Source: Methanobacterium sp. PtaU1.Bin097
Lineage (GTDB): Archaea > Methanobacteriota > Methanobacteria > Methanobacteriales > Methanobacteriaceae
Direction: 5' to 3'
DNA: 12,092 nt
Assembly (NCBI GenBank): GCA_002067325.1
Contig: MVQY01000064.1
Span: 1-12,092, forward strand
The notes under the pieces were generated by a model. That model ran no database searches. It was not told the origin of the DNA and worked only from the letters and a program-made list of their open reading frames with translations. Shown one piece after another: positions 6,272-12,057 of this stretch. The position numbers and the translations under genes are program-made. Position 1 is the stretch's first letter. Each line of letters opens with the position of its first letter.

Positions 6272-6324
6272 AAGGATAAATTAATAATCTGATATCGAGG
6301 ATAAAATTTAATTAATAATCTGAT
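6272..6324. repeat. Direct repeat in the radical SAM gene promoter region
   Basis: AGGATAAATTAATAATCTGAT (about 6273-6293) recurs with a 6-bp insertion at about 6298-6324. The shared TTAATAATCTGAT is identical at 6281-6293 and 6312-6324, spaced 31 bp, close to three helical turns. The AT-rich ATAAAATTTAATT (6301-6313) inside the second copy is a possible TATA element for the gene at 6346. The remaining bases from 6178 to 6345 hold nothing else recognisable. Confidence 0.6.
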
Positions 6325-6345
6325 TGTTTTAAAGAAGAGATTTTT

Positions 6346-7485
6346 ATGGCTTTTCATGTGATGATAATCCCCACACTGGGCTGTCCTTCAAACTGCAACT
6401 ACTGCTGGAGCAGCGAGGAAGGATCACCCCTGATGTCCCTGGAGATAATTGAAGAAATAGTGGAATGGCTTAAAGATTTCCGCAACGAACCAGTAACCTT
6501 CACCTTCCATGGAGGCGAACCTCTGTTAGCTGGGTATGAATTTTTCAAAGAAGTTTTACCCCTGTTGGCTAAGAAATTAAGCCACTTAAGGCCAGCATTC
6601 GCCCTGCAAAGCAATCTCTGGAATTTAACCCAGGAACTAGCCCAGTTATTTGCTGAATACTCTATACCTGTCGGTTCCAGCCTGGACGGACCAGAGGAAC
6701 TAAACGACCTCCAGAGGGGAGAAGGCTACTACCAGAAGACCATGAAGGGCTACCAGATAGCCCAGGATAACCAACTACAGGTGAGCTTCATCTGCACCTT
6801 TACCTCCTATTCCATAGATTTTAAAGAAGAGATATTCAACTACTTCCTGGAAAATGGATTGGATTTGAAGTTGCATCCAGCATTACCATCAATAAGGGAT
6901 GAAAACCCTGAAAAATGGGCCCTACCACCAGAACAATACGGTGACCTATTGATATATTTATTGGACAAATATCTGGACAACATGGATAACATCAAGGTTA
7001 AAAACATCGACCACATCTGCAAAAGCATCTTCACCCGCCGGGGAGCTGTCTGTACATTCGTAGACTGCATGGACGACACCTTCGCAGTGGGGCCAGACGG
7101 AAGCATATACCCCTGCTACCGCTTCGTTGGAATGCCGGAATGGGTGATGGGCAACGTACGCGACCACCCCAGCCAGGAAGAACTAGCAAATTCGGGGCCA
7201 CGGAAACTACTCCAGAAATTCAAGGAGTACGTGGATGAAAACTGTAAAAGATGCACCTACATAAAATTCTGCAGGGGAGGATGCCCCTACAACGCTCTGA
7301 CAAAAGGTGAAGGGGGAATAGATGGCGTGGACCCCCACTGCCCTGCCTATAAAACCATATTCAAGGAGATCACCAAAAGGGCCACTAAAGAAATGTTAGG
7401 CAACTCCGGATTAGCGGTAAGTCCGCAAACAGGGGATAAAAAAAACAGGCCAGGTGTGATGGCCCTGATGATCAAGCCATCTTAA
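6346..7485 (+). CDS. Radical SAM/SPASM protein, probable peptide-modifying enzyme
   Basis: The 379-residue protein has the radical SAM cluster motif CPSNCNYC (C13, C17, C20) very near the N-terminus. It also has the SAM-binding HGGEPL (55-60) and SSLDGP (111-116). After a barrel of ordinary length comes a C-terminal SPASM domain for two further [4Fe-4S] clusters: C236, C241, C257, C300, C303, C309, C313 and C332. The layout is that of anaerobic sulfatase maturase-like enzymes and of ribosomal-peptide modifiers. It resembles what I remember as the methanogen Mhun_1560 family (TIGR04083), but I cannot check this. No sulfatase is nearby. A 53-residue CxxC...CxxC peptide gene follows after 21 bp and is the natural substrate candidate. 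The ribosome-binding site is weak (AAGAAGAGAT, about 6331-6340). The last 30 residues are polar, probably flexible. Family assignment is firm; substrate and chemistry are inferred. Confidence 0.88.
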   Translation: MAFHVMIIPTLGCPSNCNYCWSSEEGSPLMSLEIIEEIVEWLKDFRNEPVTFTFHGGEPLLAGYEFFKEVLPLLAKKLSHLRPAFALQSNLWNLTQELAQLFAEYSIPVGSSLDGPEELNDLQRGEGYYQKTMKGYQIAQDNQLQVSFICTFTSYSIDFKEEIFNYFLENGLDLKLHPALPSIRDENPEKWALPPEQYGDLLIYLLDKYLDNMDNIKVKNIDHICKSIFTRRGAVCTFVDCMDDTFAVGPDGSIYPCYRFVGMPEWVMGNVRDHPSQEELANSGPRKLLQKFKEYVDENCKRCTYIKFCRGGCPYNALTKGEGGIDGVDPHCPAYKTIFKEITKRATKEMLGNSGLAVSPQTGDKKNRPGVMALMIKPS

Positions 7486-7506
7486 CAATACAAATGGAGA
7501 TCAATC

Positions 7507-7668
7507 ATGAACATAGGCAAATTAAATGAAAAATGTCCTAAATGCGGTAGCAAGGATAAAACAATGAACAGGAAATTCGATAGGGAATTCCAGGCACATG
7601 CGACTACAAAGTCACTTGTCTGCTCCAAGTGCGGATATGTATTTGTAACTGGTGAAGATGAAGAATAA
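7507..7668 (+). CDS. Cys-rich small peptide, 53 aa; candidate substrate of the radical SAM enzyme
   Basis: The ORF begins 21 bp after the radical SAM gene and has ribosome-binding site GGAGAT (7495-7500) six bases before the ATG. The peptide starts MNIGKLNEKCPKCGSKDKT and carries two CxxC pairs: C10/C13 and C39/C42. The 25-residue spacer is polar (NRKFDREFQAHATT). It ends acidic, TGEDEE. Size, cysteine pattern and position match my memory of a methanogen-specific Cys-rich peptide family encoded beside this kind of radical SAM protein (TIGR04165), whose members were proposed as modification targets. The alternative is an ordinary zinc ribbon, which the paired CxxCG motifs would also fit. The two genes are almost surely cotranscribed. 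Confidence 0.8.
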   Translation: MNIGKLNEKCPKCGSKDKTMNRKFDREFQAHATTKSLVCSKCGYVFVTGEDEE

Positions 7669-7699
7669 AAAAAATTCGGGGGAAACTTTTTAAACCAGA

Positions 7700-7708
7700 T
7701 TATAAATA
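7700..7708 (+). promoter_or_regulatory. TATA box for the ferredoxin-reductase operon
   Basis: TTATAAATA with an upstream purine-poor element (CTTTTTAAACCAG) is a strong archaeal promoter match. The predicted start is near 7728, leaving a leader of about 65 nt before the ferredoxin ATG. The paired repeat lies in that leader. Confidence 0.6.
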
Positions 7709-7738
7709 CTTGAAGTTTAAAAATAATAAAATTCATTA

Positions 7739-7773
7739 GTAGATAACCAAATTTCGTTTTGTAGATAACCAAA
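7739..7773. repeat. Exact 13-bp direct repeat in the ferredoxin operon leader
   Basis: GTAGATAACCAAA occurs at 7739-7751 and again at 7761-7773, with a 22-bp period, about two turns of DNA. The flanks also agree in part (ATTTCG versus ATCG after each copy). Its position just downstream of the predicted transcription start fits an operator for a repressor that binds in tandem, or a leader RNA element. Confidence 0.6.
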
Positions 7774-7792
7774 ATCGAGTAAGATGATAATT

Positions 7793-7960
7793 ATGAAGGT
7801 AAAGGAATGGTGTATGTATTGTGGGGAATGTGCTGGTGTATGTCCCCGATCTCTCATCGAAGTCAGGGAAAACAGCTTAAAATTCGATAAAAAAAATTGT
7901 AAAGAATGTACCATATGTATCCAGGTCTGCCCAGTCCAGGCACTGGCTAAAGAGGAATAA
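7793..7960 (+). CDS. 2[4Fe-4S] ferredoxin, 55 aa
   Basis: A minimal bacterial-type ferredoxin with two full cluster motifs: C7-x2-C10-x2-C13-x3-C17-P and C36-x2-C39-x2-C42-x3-C46-P. It stops 14 bp before the geranylgeranyl reductase gene and is certainly in the same operon. From knowledge of the family, ferredoxin is the electron donor for archaeal geranylgeranyl reductases, and a neighbouring ferredoxin has been shown to support the Methanosarcina enzyme. The same role is the obvious inference here. An in-frame ATG at 7784 would add three residues (MII). The GATGAT (7783-7788) just before the ATG at 7793 resembles the GGTGAT sites of this genome, so the shorter form is preferred, with moderate certainty. 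Confidence 0.9.
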   Translation: MKVKEWCMYCGECAGVCPRSLIEVRENSLKFDKKNCKECTICIQVCPVQALAKEE

Positions 7961-7974
7961 AGGGAGAAATACTG

Positions 7975-9159
7975 ATGCTAATAGAAACCGATGTACTGGT
8001 AATAGGAGCAGGACCCGCAGGATCATCAACCGCAAAACACGCCGCACTGAATGGTGCCGATGTGATCGTGATCGATAAGAAATCCGAAATTGGAGCCCCT
8101 AAAAGGTGTGCCGAGGGAGTTTCCAAGGAAGGCCTGAAGAAATTAAAAATAGAACCCAGTACCAGATGGGTGACCAGGGAACTCAGCGGTGTACGCCTGA
8201 TAGCCCCTAACGGCACTGGTGTATGGCTAAATGAGGAGAAAGTCAAATTACCCGAGGCAGGATATATCCTGGAGAGGAAGGTCTTCGATAAACACATGGC
8301 CATGGACGCTGCCCGGGCCGGTGCTAAGATCATGGTTAAAACCCTGGCCAAGGGAATTAGAAGGGAAGGTGACTACCTGTTTGCGACCCTGGAGACCATG
8401 GGCGAAGAGTTCGAGGTGAAAGCCAAGATCGTGGTTGGAGCTGACGGACCAGAATCAAGAATGGGAAGATTTTTAGGGCTTAAAACAACCCTGAAACCTA
8501 AAAACATGGAATCCTGTGCCCAATTTGAGATGGTGAACGTTAAAATGGAAGACCCCGACTCCATAGAATTCTACTTCGGAAGCGTGGCACCCGGAGGATA
8601 CGCCTGGATATTCCCTAAAGGGGATGACATAGCAAACGTGGGACTAGGAATTCTAACCACCGAGACAGATAAAAGCGCCTACGATCATCTGCTGGAATTC
8701 GTGAAAAATAATCCATCCACCCAGAACGCCCAACCCGTGGAGTTAAATATAGGCGGAGACCCTGTAGGTGGAATGCTTAAGGAACTGGTGACAGACAACT
8801 TCATGCTGGTGGGAGATGCAGCAAGTCAGGTAAACCCCTTAACAGGTGGGGGAATCATCGCCGCCATGGAAGCAGGAGTATACGCCGGTGAGGTAGCAGC
8901 TGCAGCTGTTAAGGACGGTGATTACTCAGCTAAAAAGTTAAGCAAATACCAGGAAAGGTGTGAGGAGAACATTGGTGTAAAGTTCAAGAGAGACTTAAAG
9001 GTTAAAGACTACCTTCAAAGTTTATCTGATGAGGAACTTAACTCCATAGCCGACGCCTTCCAGGATATCGAGCTGGACACCATAAACACGGCAGAACTGA
9101 TTAAGCAGTTGATTAAAGTTTCTCCCAAGGCGTTGTTGAAGCTGGGAAAACTTTTCTAA
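7975..9159 (+). CDS. Digeranylgeranylglycerophospholipid reductase (geranylgeranyl reductase family)
   Basis: This FAD enzyme saturates the double bonds of the geranylgeranyl chains of archaeal ether lipids at the membrane surface. The 394-residue length is usual. The N-terminal Rossmann motif is VIGAGPAGSS (9-18), with the acidic residue IDKK at 33-36. The family motif KRCAEG (43-48) holds the conserved cysteine. GGYAWIFPKGDDIANVGLG (207-225) is the signature PxxYxWxFP-like lipid-cavity motif, and GDAASQVNPLTGGGI (280-294) is the second FAD-binding motif. The ribosome-binding site AGGGAG (7961-7966) is eight bases before the ATG. The ferredoxin gene immediately upstream supplies a likely electron donor. 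A T-tract terminator follows. Confidence 0.95.
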   Translation: MLIETDVLVIGAGPAGSSTAKHAALNGADVIVIDKKSEIGAPKRCAEGVSKEGLKKLKIEPSTRWVTRELSGVRLIAPNGTGVWLNEEKVKLPEAGYILERKVFDKHMAMDAARAGAKIMVKTLAKGIRREGDYLFATLETMGEEFEVKAKIVVGADGPESRMGRFLGLKTTLKPKNMESCAQFEMVNVKMEDPDSIEFYFGSVAPGGYAWIFPKGDDIANVGLGILTTETDKSAYDHLLEFVKNNPSTQNAQPVELNIGGDPVGGMLKELVTDNFMLVGDAASQVNPLTGGGIIAAMEAGVYAGEVAAAAVKDGDYSAKKLSKYQERCEENIGVKFKRDLKVKDYLQSLSDEELNSIADAFQDIELDTINTAELIKQLIKVSPKALLKLGKLF

Positions 9160-9172
9160 ATCCCTTATTGGC

Positions 9173-9201
9173 TTTTTTTAATTCCATAAATTATTTTTTT
9201 T
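9173..9201 (+). terminator. Double T-tract after the geranylgeranyl reductase gene
   Basis: T7 (9173-9179) and T8 (9194-9201) lie 14 and 35 bp after the stop codon in the convergent gap. No strong hairpin is seen, as is usual for archaeal T-tract termination. Confidence 0.6.
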
Positions 9202-9229
9202 CAATTTTCTAATTTCAGAGGCTCTCCCT

Positions 9230-10039
9230 CTAAAAGAAAAGGATATACACGATACATATCAGGAAAAAGACCAGTGCAACTTGATGATACAATATATCTG
9301 CCAGATGAGCCATCCTGTCTTTGTTGGAGAAAAGAGATAGATATAAGGGAATTCCAGCTATAATGGCTGGTAGAATGGCAACAGCCAATTGAACTAGGTT
9401 CATTTCACCAAAGTACAGTATGTATATCAAAATTCCTCCAGCTACCACCCCTACTAGGCTGGCTAATTTAGGAATACCTTTGTACATCAGGTAGGTGCCT
9501 AAACTGGCGGTGTACATAAATATATACACACTCACCGGGACCAGGAACAGATCTCCCAGGAGCACACAGCAGGAGACGATCCTTAAAACAGAGTTGGTGG
9601 CGGTGCTTGCAAATGGAGCTAGCACAGTATCTTTAAGTCTTATGGGGGATACTGTGTATATAATCTGATTTATGACCATTAAACCCATAATGATGGTGAA
9701 ATCAAACTTTAAGGTGAATATCGATATTATAAAAATTAGGGAAATCAGTGAGATTATAAAGGCCAAGATCCATTTTTTTTCAATATCCTCCCTGATAAAG
9801 GGCCTGCCCTGTTTTTTCGGATCTTTTTTATCGGATTTTATATCGGTTAAGTCGTTAAGACTGTAGAGAGCACCCCAGAGGGCGCAGACCAGGATCAGAC
9901 CCTCCACTATCTGCAGGGGGTTGTTTATGGTTAAACTGGAAAAGTAGGCATAAGTCAGGGCTAAAAGAAACATATTCACTGTTTTAGATGACCAGCTTAT
10001 CCTGGTTGATCTTAGAAGGGTGGTTAACATGTTCTTCAT
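9230..10039 (-). CDS. UbiA-family prenyltransferase-like membrane protein, divergent
   Basis: The 269-residue protein has seven to nine hydrophobic segments and the first aspartate-rich motif of the UbiA superfamily, NDLTDIKSD (62-70), followed by KKQGRP (75-80). YTVSPIRLKD (128-137) matches the conserved Y..P.RLK loop. The second aspartate-rich motif expected in the cytosolic loop after helix 5/6 is not visible; that loop reads MYKGIPKLASLVG (185-197). UbiA enzymes attach prenyl or polyprenyl chains to acceptors in the membrane; archaeal examples make digeranylgeranylglyceryl phosphate or polyprenyl-phosphate sugars. It converges on the geranylgeranyl reductase gene, which hints at lipid work, but the acceptor cannot be told. 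A GTG at 10069 would add ten residues but lies inside a palindrome, so the ATG at 10039, with GTGAG upstream, is preferred. Confidence 0.8.
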   Translation of the reverse strand: MKNMLTTLLRSTRISWSSKTVNMFLLALTYAYFSSLTINNPLQIVEGLILVCALWGALYSLNDLTDIKSDKKDPKKQGRPFIREDIEKKWILAFIISLISLIFIISIFTLKFDFTIIMGLMVINQIIYTVSPIRLKDTVLAPFASTATNSVLRIVSCCVLLGDLFLVPVSVYIFMYTASLGTYLMYKGIPKLASLVGVVAGGILIYILYFGEMNLVQLAVAILPAIIAGIPLYLSLFSNKDRMAHLADILYHQVALVFFLICIVYILFF

Positions 10040-10061
10040 TTTAGAACTCACTAAATAGTTT

Positions 10062-10079
10062 AATAACACCGGTGTTATT
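10062..10079. promoter_or_regulatory. Perfect 18-bp palindrome, probable operator of the UbiA-like gene
   Basis: AATAACACCGGTGTTATT is a perfect inverted repeat of two 9-bp halves, with GC at the centre and AT at the edges, a typical dimeric repressor site. With the TATA-like elements at 10102-10119 (minus strand), the predicted transcription start falls at about 10082-10090. The palindrome would then cover roughly the first 20 transcribed bases. Confidence 0.65.
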
Positions 10080-10083
10080 CAGG

Positions 10084-10100
10084 GGAAAATTCTATTTTCC
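10084..10100. repeat. Second inverted repeat next to the palindrome
   Basis: GGAAAAT (10084-10090) and ATTTTCC (10094-10100) are separated by TCT and flanked by extra G residues. It lies four bases from the 18-bp palindrome, between it and the TATA elements. It may be part of a compound operator. Confidence 0.55.
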
Positions 10101-10101
10101 G

Positions 10102-10119
10102 GGTTTATATTCTTATATC
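10102..10119 (-). promoter_or_regulatory. TATA elements for the UbiA-like gene
   Basis: On the minus strand GATATAAGA (10111-10119) and ATATAAACC (10102-10110) are adjacent TATA-like elements. They lie 63-80 bp upstream of the ATG at 10039 and give predicted starts near 10082-10090. Confidence 0.45.
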
Positions 10120-10205
10120 TCTTCTGCTTATAAAGATATGGGATATTTAATAGGTTGAATGACTTTTTTCTTAATTAACCGCCCTTTTAAAGTTTGAATT
10201 AGATA

Positions 10206-10214
10206 TTTTTATAA
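10206..10214 (+). promoter_or_regulatory. TATA box for the rubredoxin-TPP enzyme gene
   Basis: TTTTTATAA lies about 61-69 bp before the ATG at 10275. Transcription would begin near 10235, giving a leader of about 40 nt that ends in ribosome-binding site AGGGG (10263-10267). The region 10040-10274 is a divergent promoter region with no other gene. Confidence 0.5.
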
Positions 10215-10274
10215 CCTTTTAAATTCATAATAGTTAGTATAATCTTATGCAACTGCTTTTCAAGGGGTTAAAAA

Positions 10275-12032
10275 ATGGCAAAATATCGGTGTACGGTTTG
10301 TAATTACATATTTGATGAGGAAAAGGAAGGTTACGCATTTGATGAGTTACCAGATAACTGGAGGTGCCCGGTTTGTAATTCTCCTTTGAATTCTTTCGTA
10401 TTATTATCTGAAGGTGAGGTTGAACTTGAAGAGGGGGAAGCTACTGTTTCTGAAATTTTAGTAGCTCAAATGGTTGAATGGGGGATTAAATATGTTTTCG
10501 GTATACCCGGAACCTCTTCCTTGGGTGTGGTGGATGCTATCCGTAAAAGTAAGGATCTAAAGTATATCCAGGTTAGGCATGAGCAAACCGCTGCTTTCAT
10601 GGCTTCTGCCTATGGTAAACTCACCGGACACCCCGCGGCCTGTCTTACAGTTGCCGGTCCAGGGGCAACCAACCTGGCCACCGGTCTCTATGATGCCAGC
10701 CTCGACCATTCCCCTGTACTGGCTTTAACCGGTATGCTGAAAAGACAGCTCATCGGCCCGGGGTCCTTCCAGGAAATAGACCAGCAGAGTTTCTTCGAAT
10801 CTATAACTGTTTATAACAAGGTTTTGATGTCTGAAGAACAGACCACCACCCTCATCACCAACGCCATTAAACACGCTATCTTAGATAAGGGAGTTGCCCA
10901 TATAGGAATCCCCAAGGATGTTCAGGAAATTCCACACACCGCCAGGACAATACCATTCGAAGGTAGCTTCCCCAATGAAGCCATCACCCAGCCCATGTTC
11001 CTCATACTCCAGGCAGCCCAGGCCATAAACCAGTCGAAACGTCCGGTGATTGTTTCTGGATTCGGAGCCATAACCCAGGGAGAAAACATCCTGGAACTGG
11101 CAGAGAAGATAACCGCACCCATAGTAACCACTTTCCGGGGAAAAGGAGTGGTAGATGAAGATAACGAGTATTATGTGGGAAGCCATGGGGATATTGGTTC
11201 AACAGCCGCCACTGACCTTGTACTGAATTCTGATCTACTCATAGTCATTGGTTCATCCTTCTCAGACATGACCCATCTGCCAGAGAAAAGGGCAATCCAG
11301 ATAGACATAGATCCACTGATGATAGGTAGGCAGTACCCGGTTGAGGTGGGGCTTTACGGTAACAGCGCGGAAATATTGCCTCAGCTACTGGATTTGGTCC
11401 AGGAAAATAGAAAAGATGACTATTTAGAGGAGATAAGAGAACTTAAAATGGAATGGTTGGATCTTCTTGATGAGGAAGCTGATGGTGGTTTAACCCCAAT
11501 AAGGCCCCAGTACATCATTAAAGTCCTGAATGAAAAACTGGATGACGATGCGGTTATCACCCTGGATACTGGCGAAAATGCCTGGTGGTTTGGACGTAAT
11601 TTCTGGATGAAGAAAACCCAGAAGATGATCATGTCCGGATACCTGGGTACCATGGGTATAGGCCTGCCAGCGGCTCTGGCCGCTCAACTCATCTATCCCG
11701 AGAGACAGGTGGTGTGCATCACAGGTGACGGGGGATTTTCCATGGTTATGGCAGACTTCGTAACTGCGGTGCGTAACGATCTTCCAATTAAGCTCTTCTT
11801 ATTCAACAACCACCAGCTGGCCATGATCATGCAGGAACAGATGGTGGAAAAATTCCCAAACTGGGAAACTGAACTCTACAACCCAGACTTTGCAGCTTAC
11901 GCACGGGACTGCGGAGGGGTGGGAATAAATGTTAAAGATCCACAGGAACTACCGGAAGCAGTGGACAAGGCCCTGTCAATTGATAAACCGGTCATCGTGG
12001 ATATTGAAACCGATCCCAGGAGATTTATCTGA
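10275..12032 (+). CDS. Rubredoxin domain fused to a thiamine-diphosphate enzyme (acetolactate synthase/pyruvate oxidase-like)
   Basis: The 585-residue protein starts with a rubredoxin domain (1-45). Its iron ligands are C6-x2-C9 (YRCTVCNYIFD) and C31-x2-C34 (NWRCPVCNSPLNSF). The gap between the cysteine pairs is 21 residues, shorter than the roughly 29 of free rubredoxins. A linker rich in Glu (46-56) leads to a complete TPP-enzyme core. The pyrimidine-binding domain has the activating Glu103 (RHEQTAAFMASAYGKLTG). A central Rossmann-like domain (about 240-370) follows. The diphosphate-binding domain has GDGGFSM (484-490) running to FNN (510-512). Homologues decarboxylate 2-oxo acids such as pyruvate. 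The fused rubredoxin implies that electrons leave or enter one at a time, suggesting an oxidising or peroxide-linked reaction rather than plain acetolactate synthesis. That is inference. The start is set by AGGGG at 10263-10267. The gene ends within a tandem repeat. Confidence 0.88.
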   Translation: MAKYRCTVCNYIFDEEKEGYAFDELPDNWRCPVCNSPLNSFVLLSEGEVELEEGEATVSEILVAQMVEWGIKYVFGIPGTSSLGVVDAIRKSKDLKYIQVRHEQTAAFMASAYGKLTGHPAACLTVAGPGATNLATGLYDASLDHSPVLALTGMLKRQLIGPGSFQEIDQQSFFESITVYNKVLMSEEQTTTLITNAIKHAILDKGVAHIGIPKDVQEIPHTARTIPFEGSFPNEAITQPMFLILQAAQAINQSKRPVIVSGFGAITQGENILELAEKITAPIVTTFRGKGVVDEDNEYYVGSHGDIGSTAATDLVLNSDLLIVIGSSFSDMTHLPEKRAIQIDIDPLMIGRQYPVEVGLYGNSAEILPQLLDLVQENRKDDYLEEIRELKMEWLDLLDEEADGGLTPIRPQYIIKVLNEKLDDDAVITLDTGENAWWFGRNFWMKKTQKMIMSGYLGTMGIGLPAALAAQLIYPERQVVCITGDGGFSMVMADFVTAVRNDLPIKLFLFNNHQLAMIMQEQMVEKFPNWETELYNPDFAAYARDCGGVGINVKDPQELPEAVDKALSIDKPVIVDIETDPRRFI

Positions 12033-12057
12033 AAGGAGATTTATCTGAAAGGAGATT
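12018..12057. repeat. 16-bp tandem repeat at the 3' end of the rubredoxin-TPP gene
   Basis: AGGAGATTTATCTGAA is repeated head to tail at 12018-12033 and 12034-12049, followed by a partial third copy, AGGAGATTA (12050-12058). The first copy encodes the last residues RRFI and the stop TGA. The copies create extra AAAGGAGAT ribosome-binding-like sites after the stop. Beyond it, TTTTATAAGG (12063-12072) could be a promoter for a gene outside the window. Confidence 0.8.

Noticed and set aside
6346..7485. Radical SAM protein as an anaerobic sulfatase maturase.
   Set aside because: The fold is the same, but no sulfatase is present and the neighbouring Cys-rich peptide is a better partner.
7482..7772. 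A 96-codon minus-strand ORF opposite the Cys-rich peptide.
   Set aside because: The peptide gene has a ribosome-binding site, tight spacing to the radical SAM gene and a recognisable cysteine pattern. The antisense product is an unstructured Phe/Ser-rich sequence.
7947..8351. A 134-codon minus-strand ORF inside the geranylgeranyl reductase gene.
   Set aside because: It is a shadow of a well-conserved enzyme gene with no independent signals.
10040..10069. GTG at 10069 as start of the UbiA-like protein.
   Set aside because: It lies within the 18-bp palindrome, has no ribosome-binding site and adds residues not expected before the first helix.
10275..12032. Plain acetolactate synthase large subunit (IlvB).
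   Set aside because: The N-terminal rubredoxin domain and the absence of an IlvN small-subunit gene directly downstream, as far as the window shows, argue against the biosynthetic enzyme.
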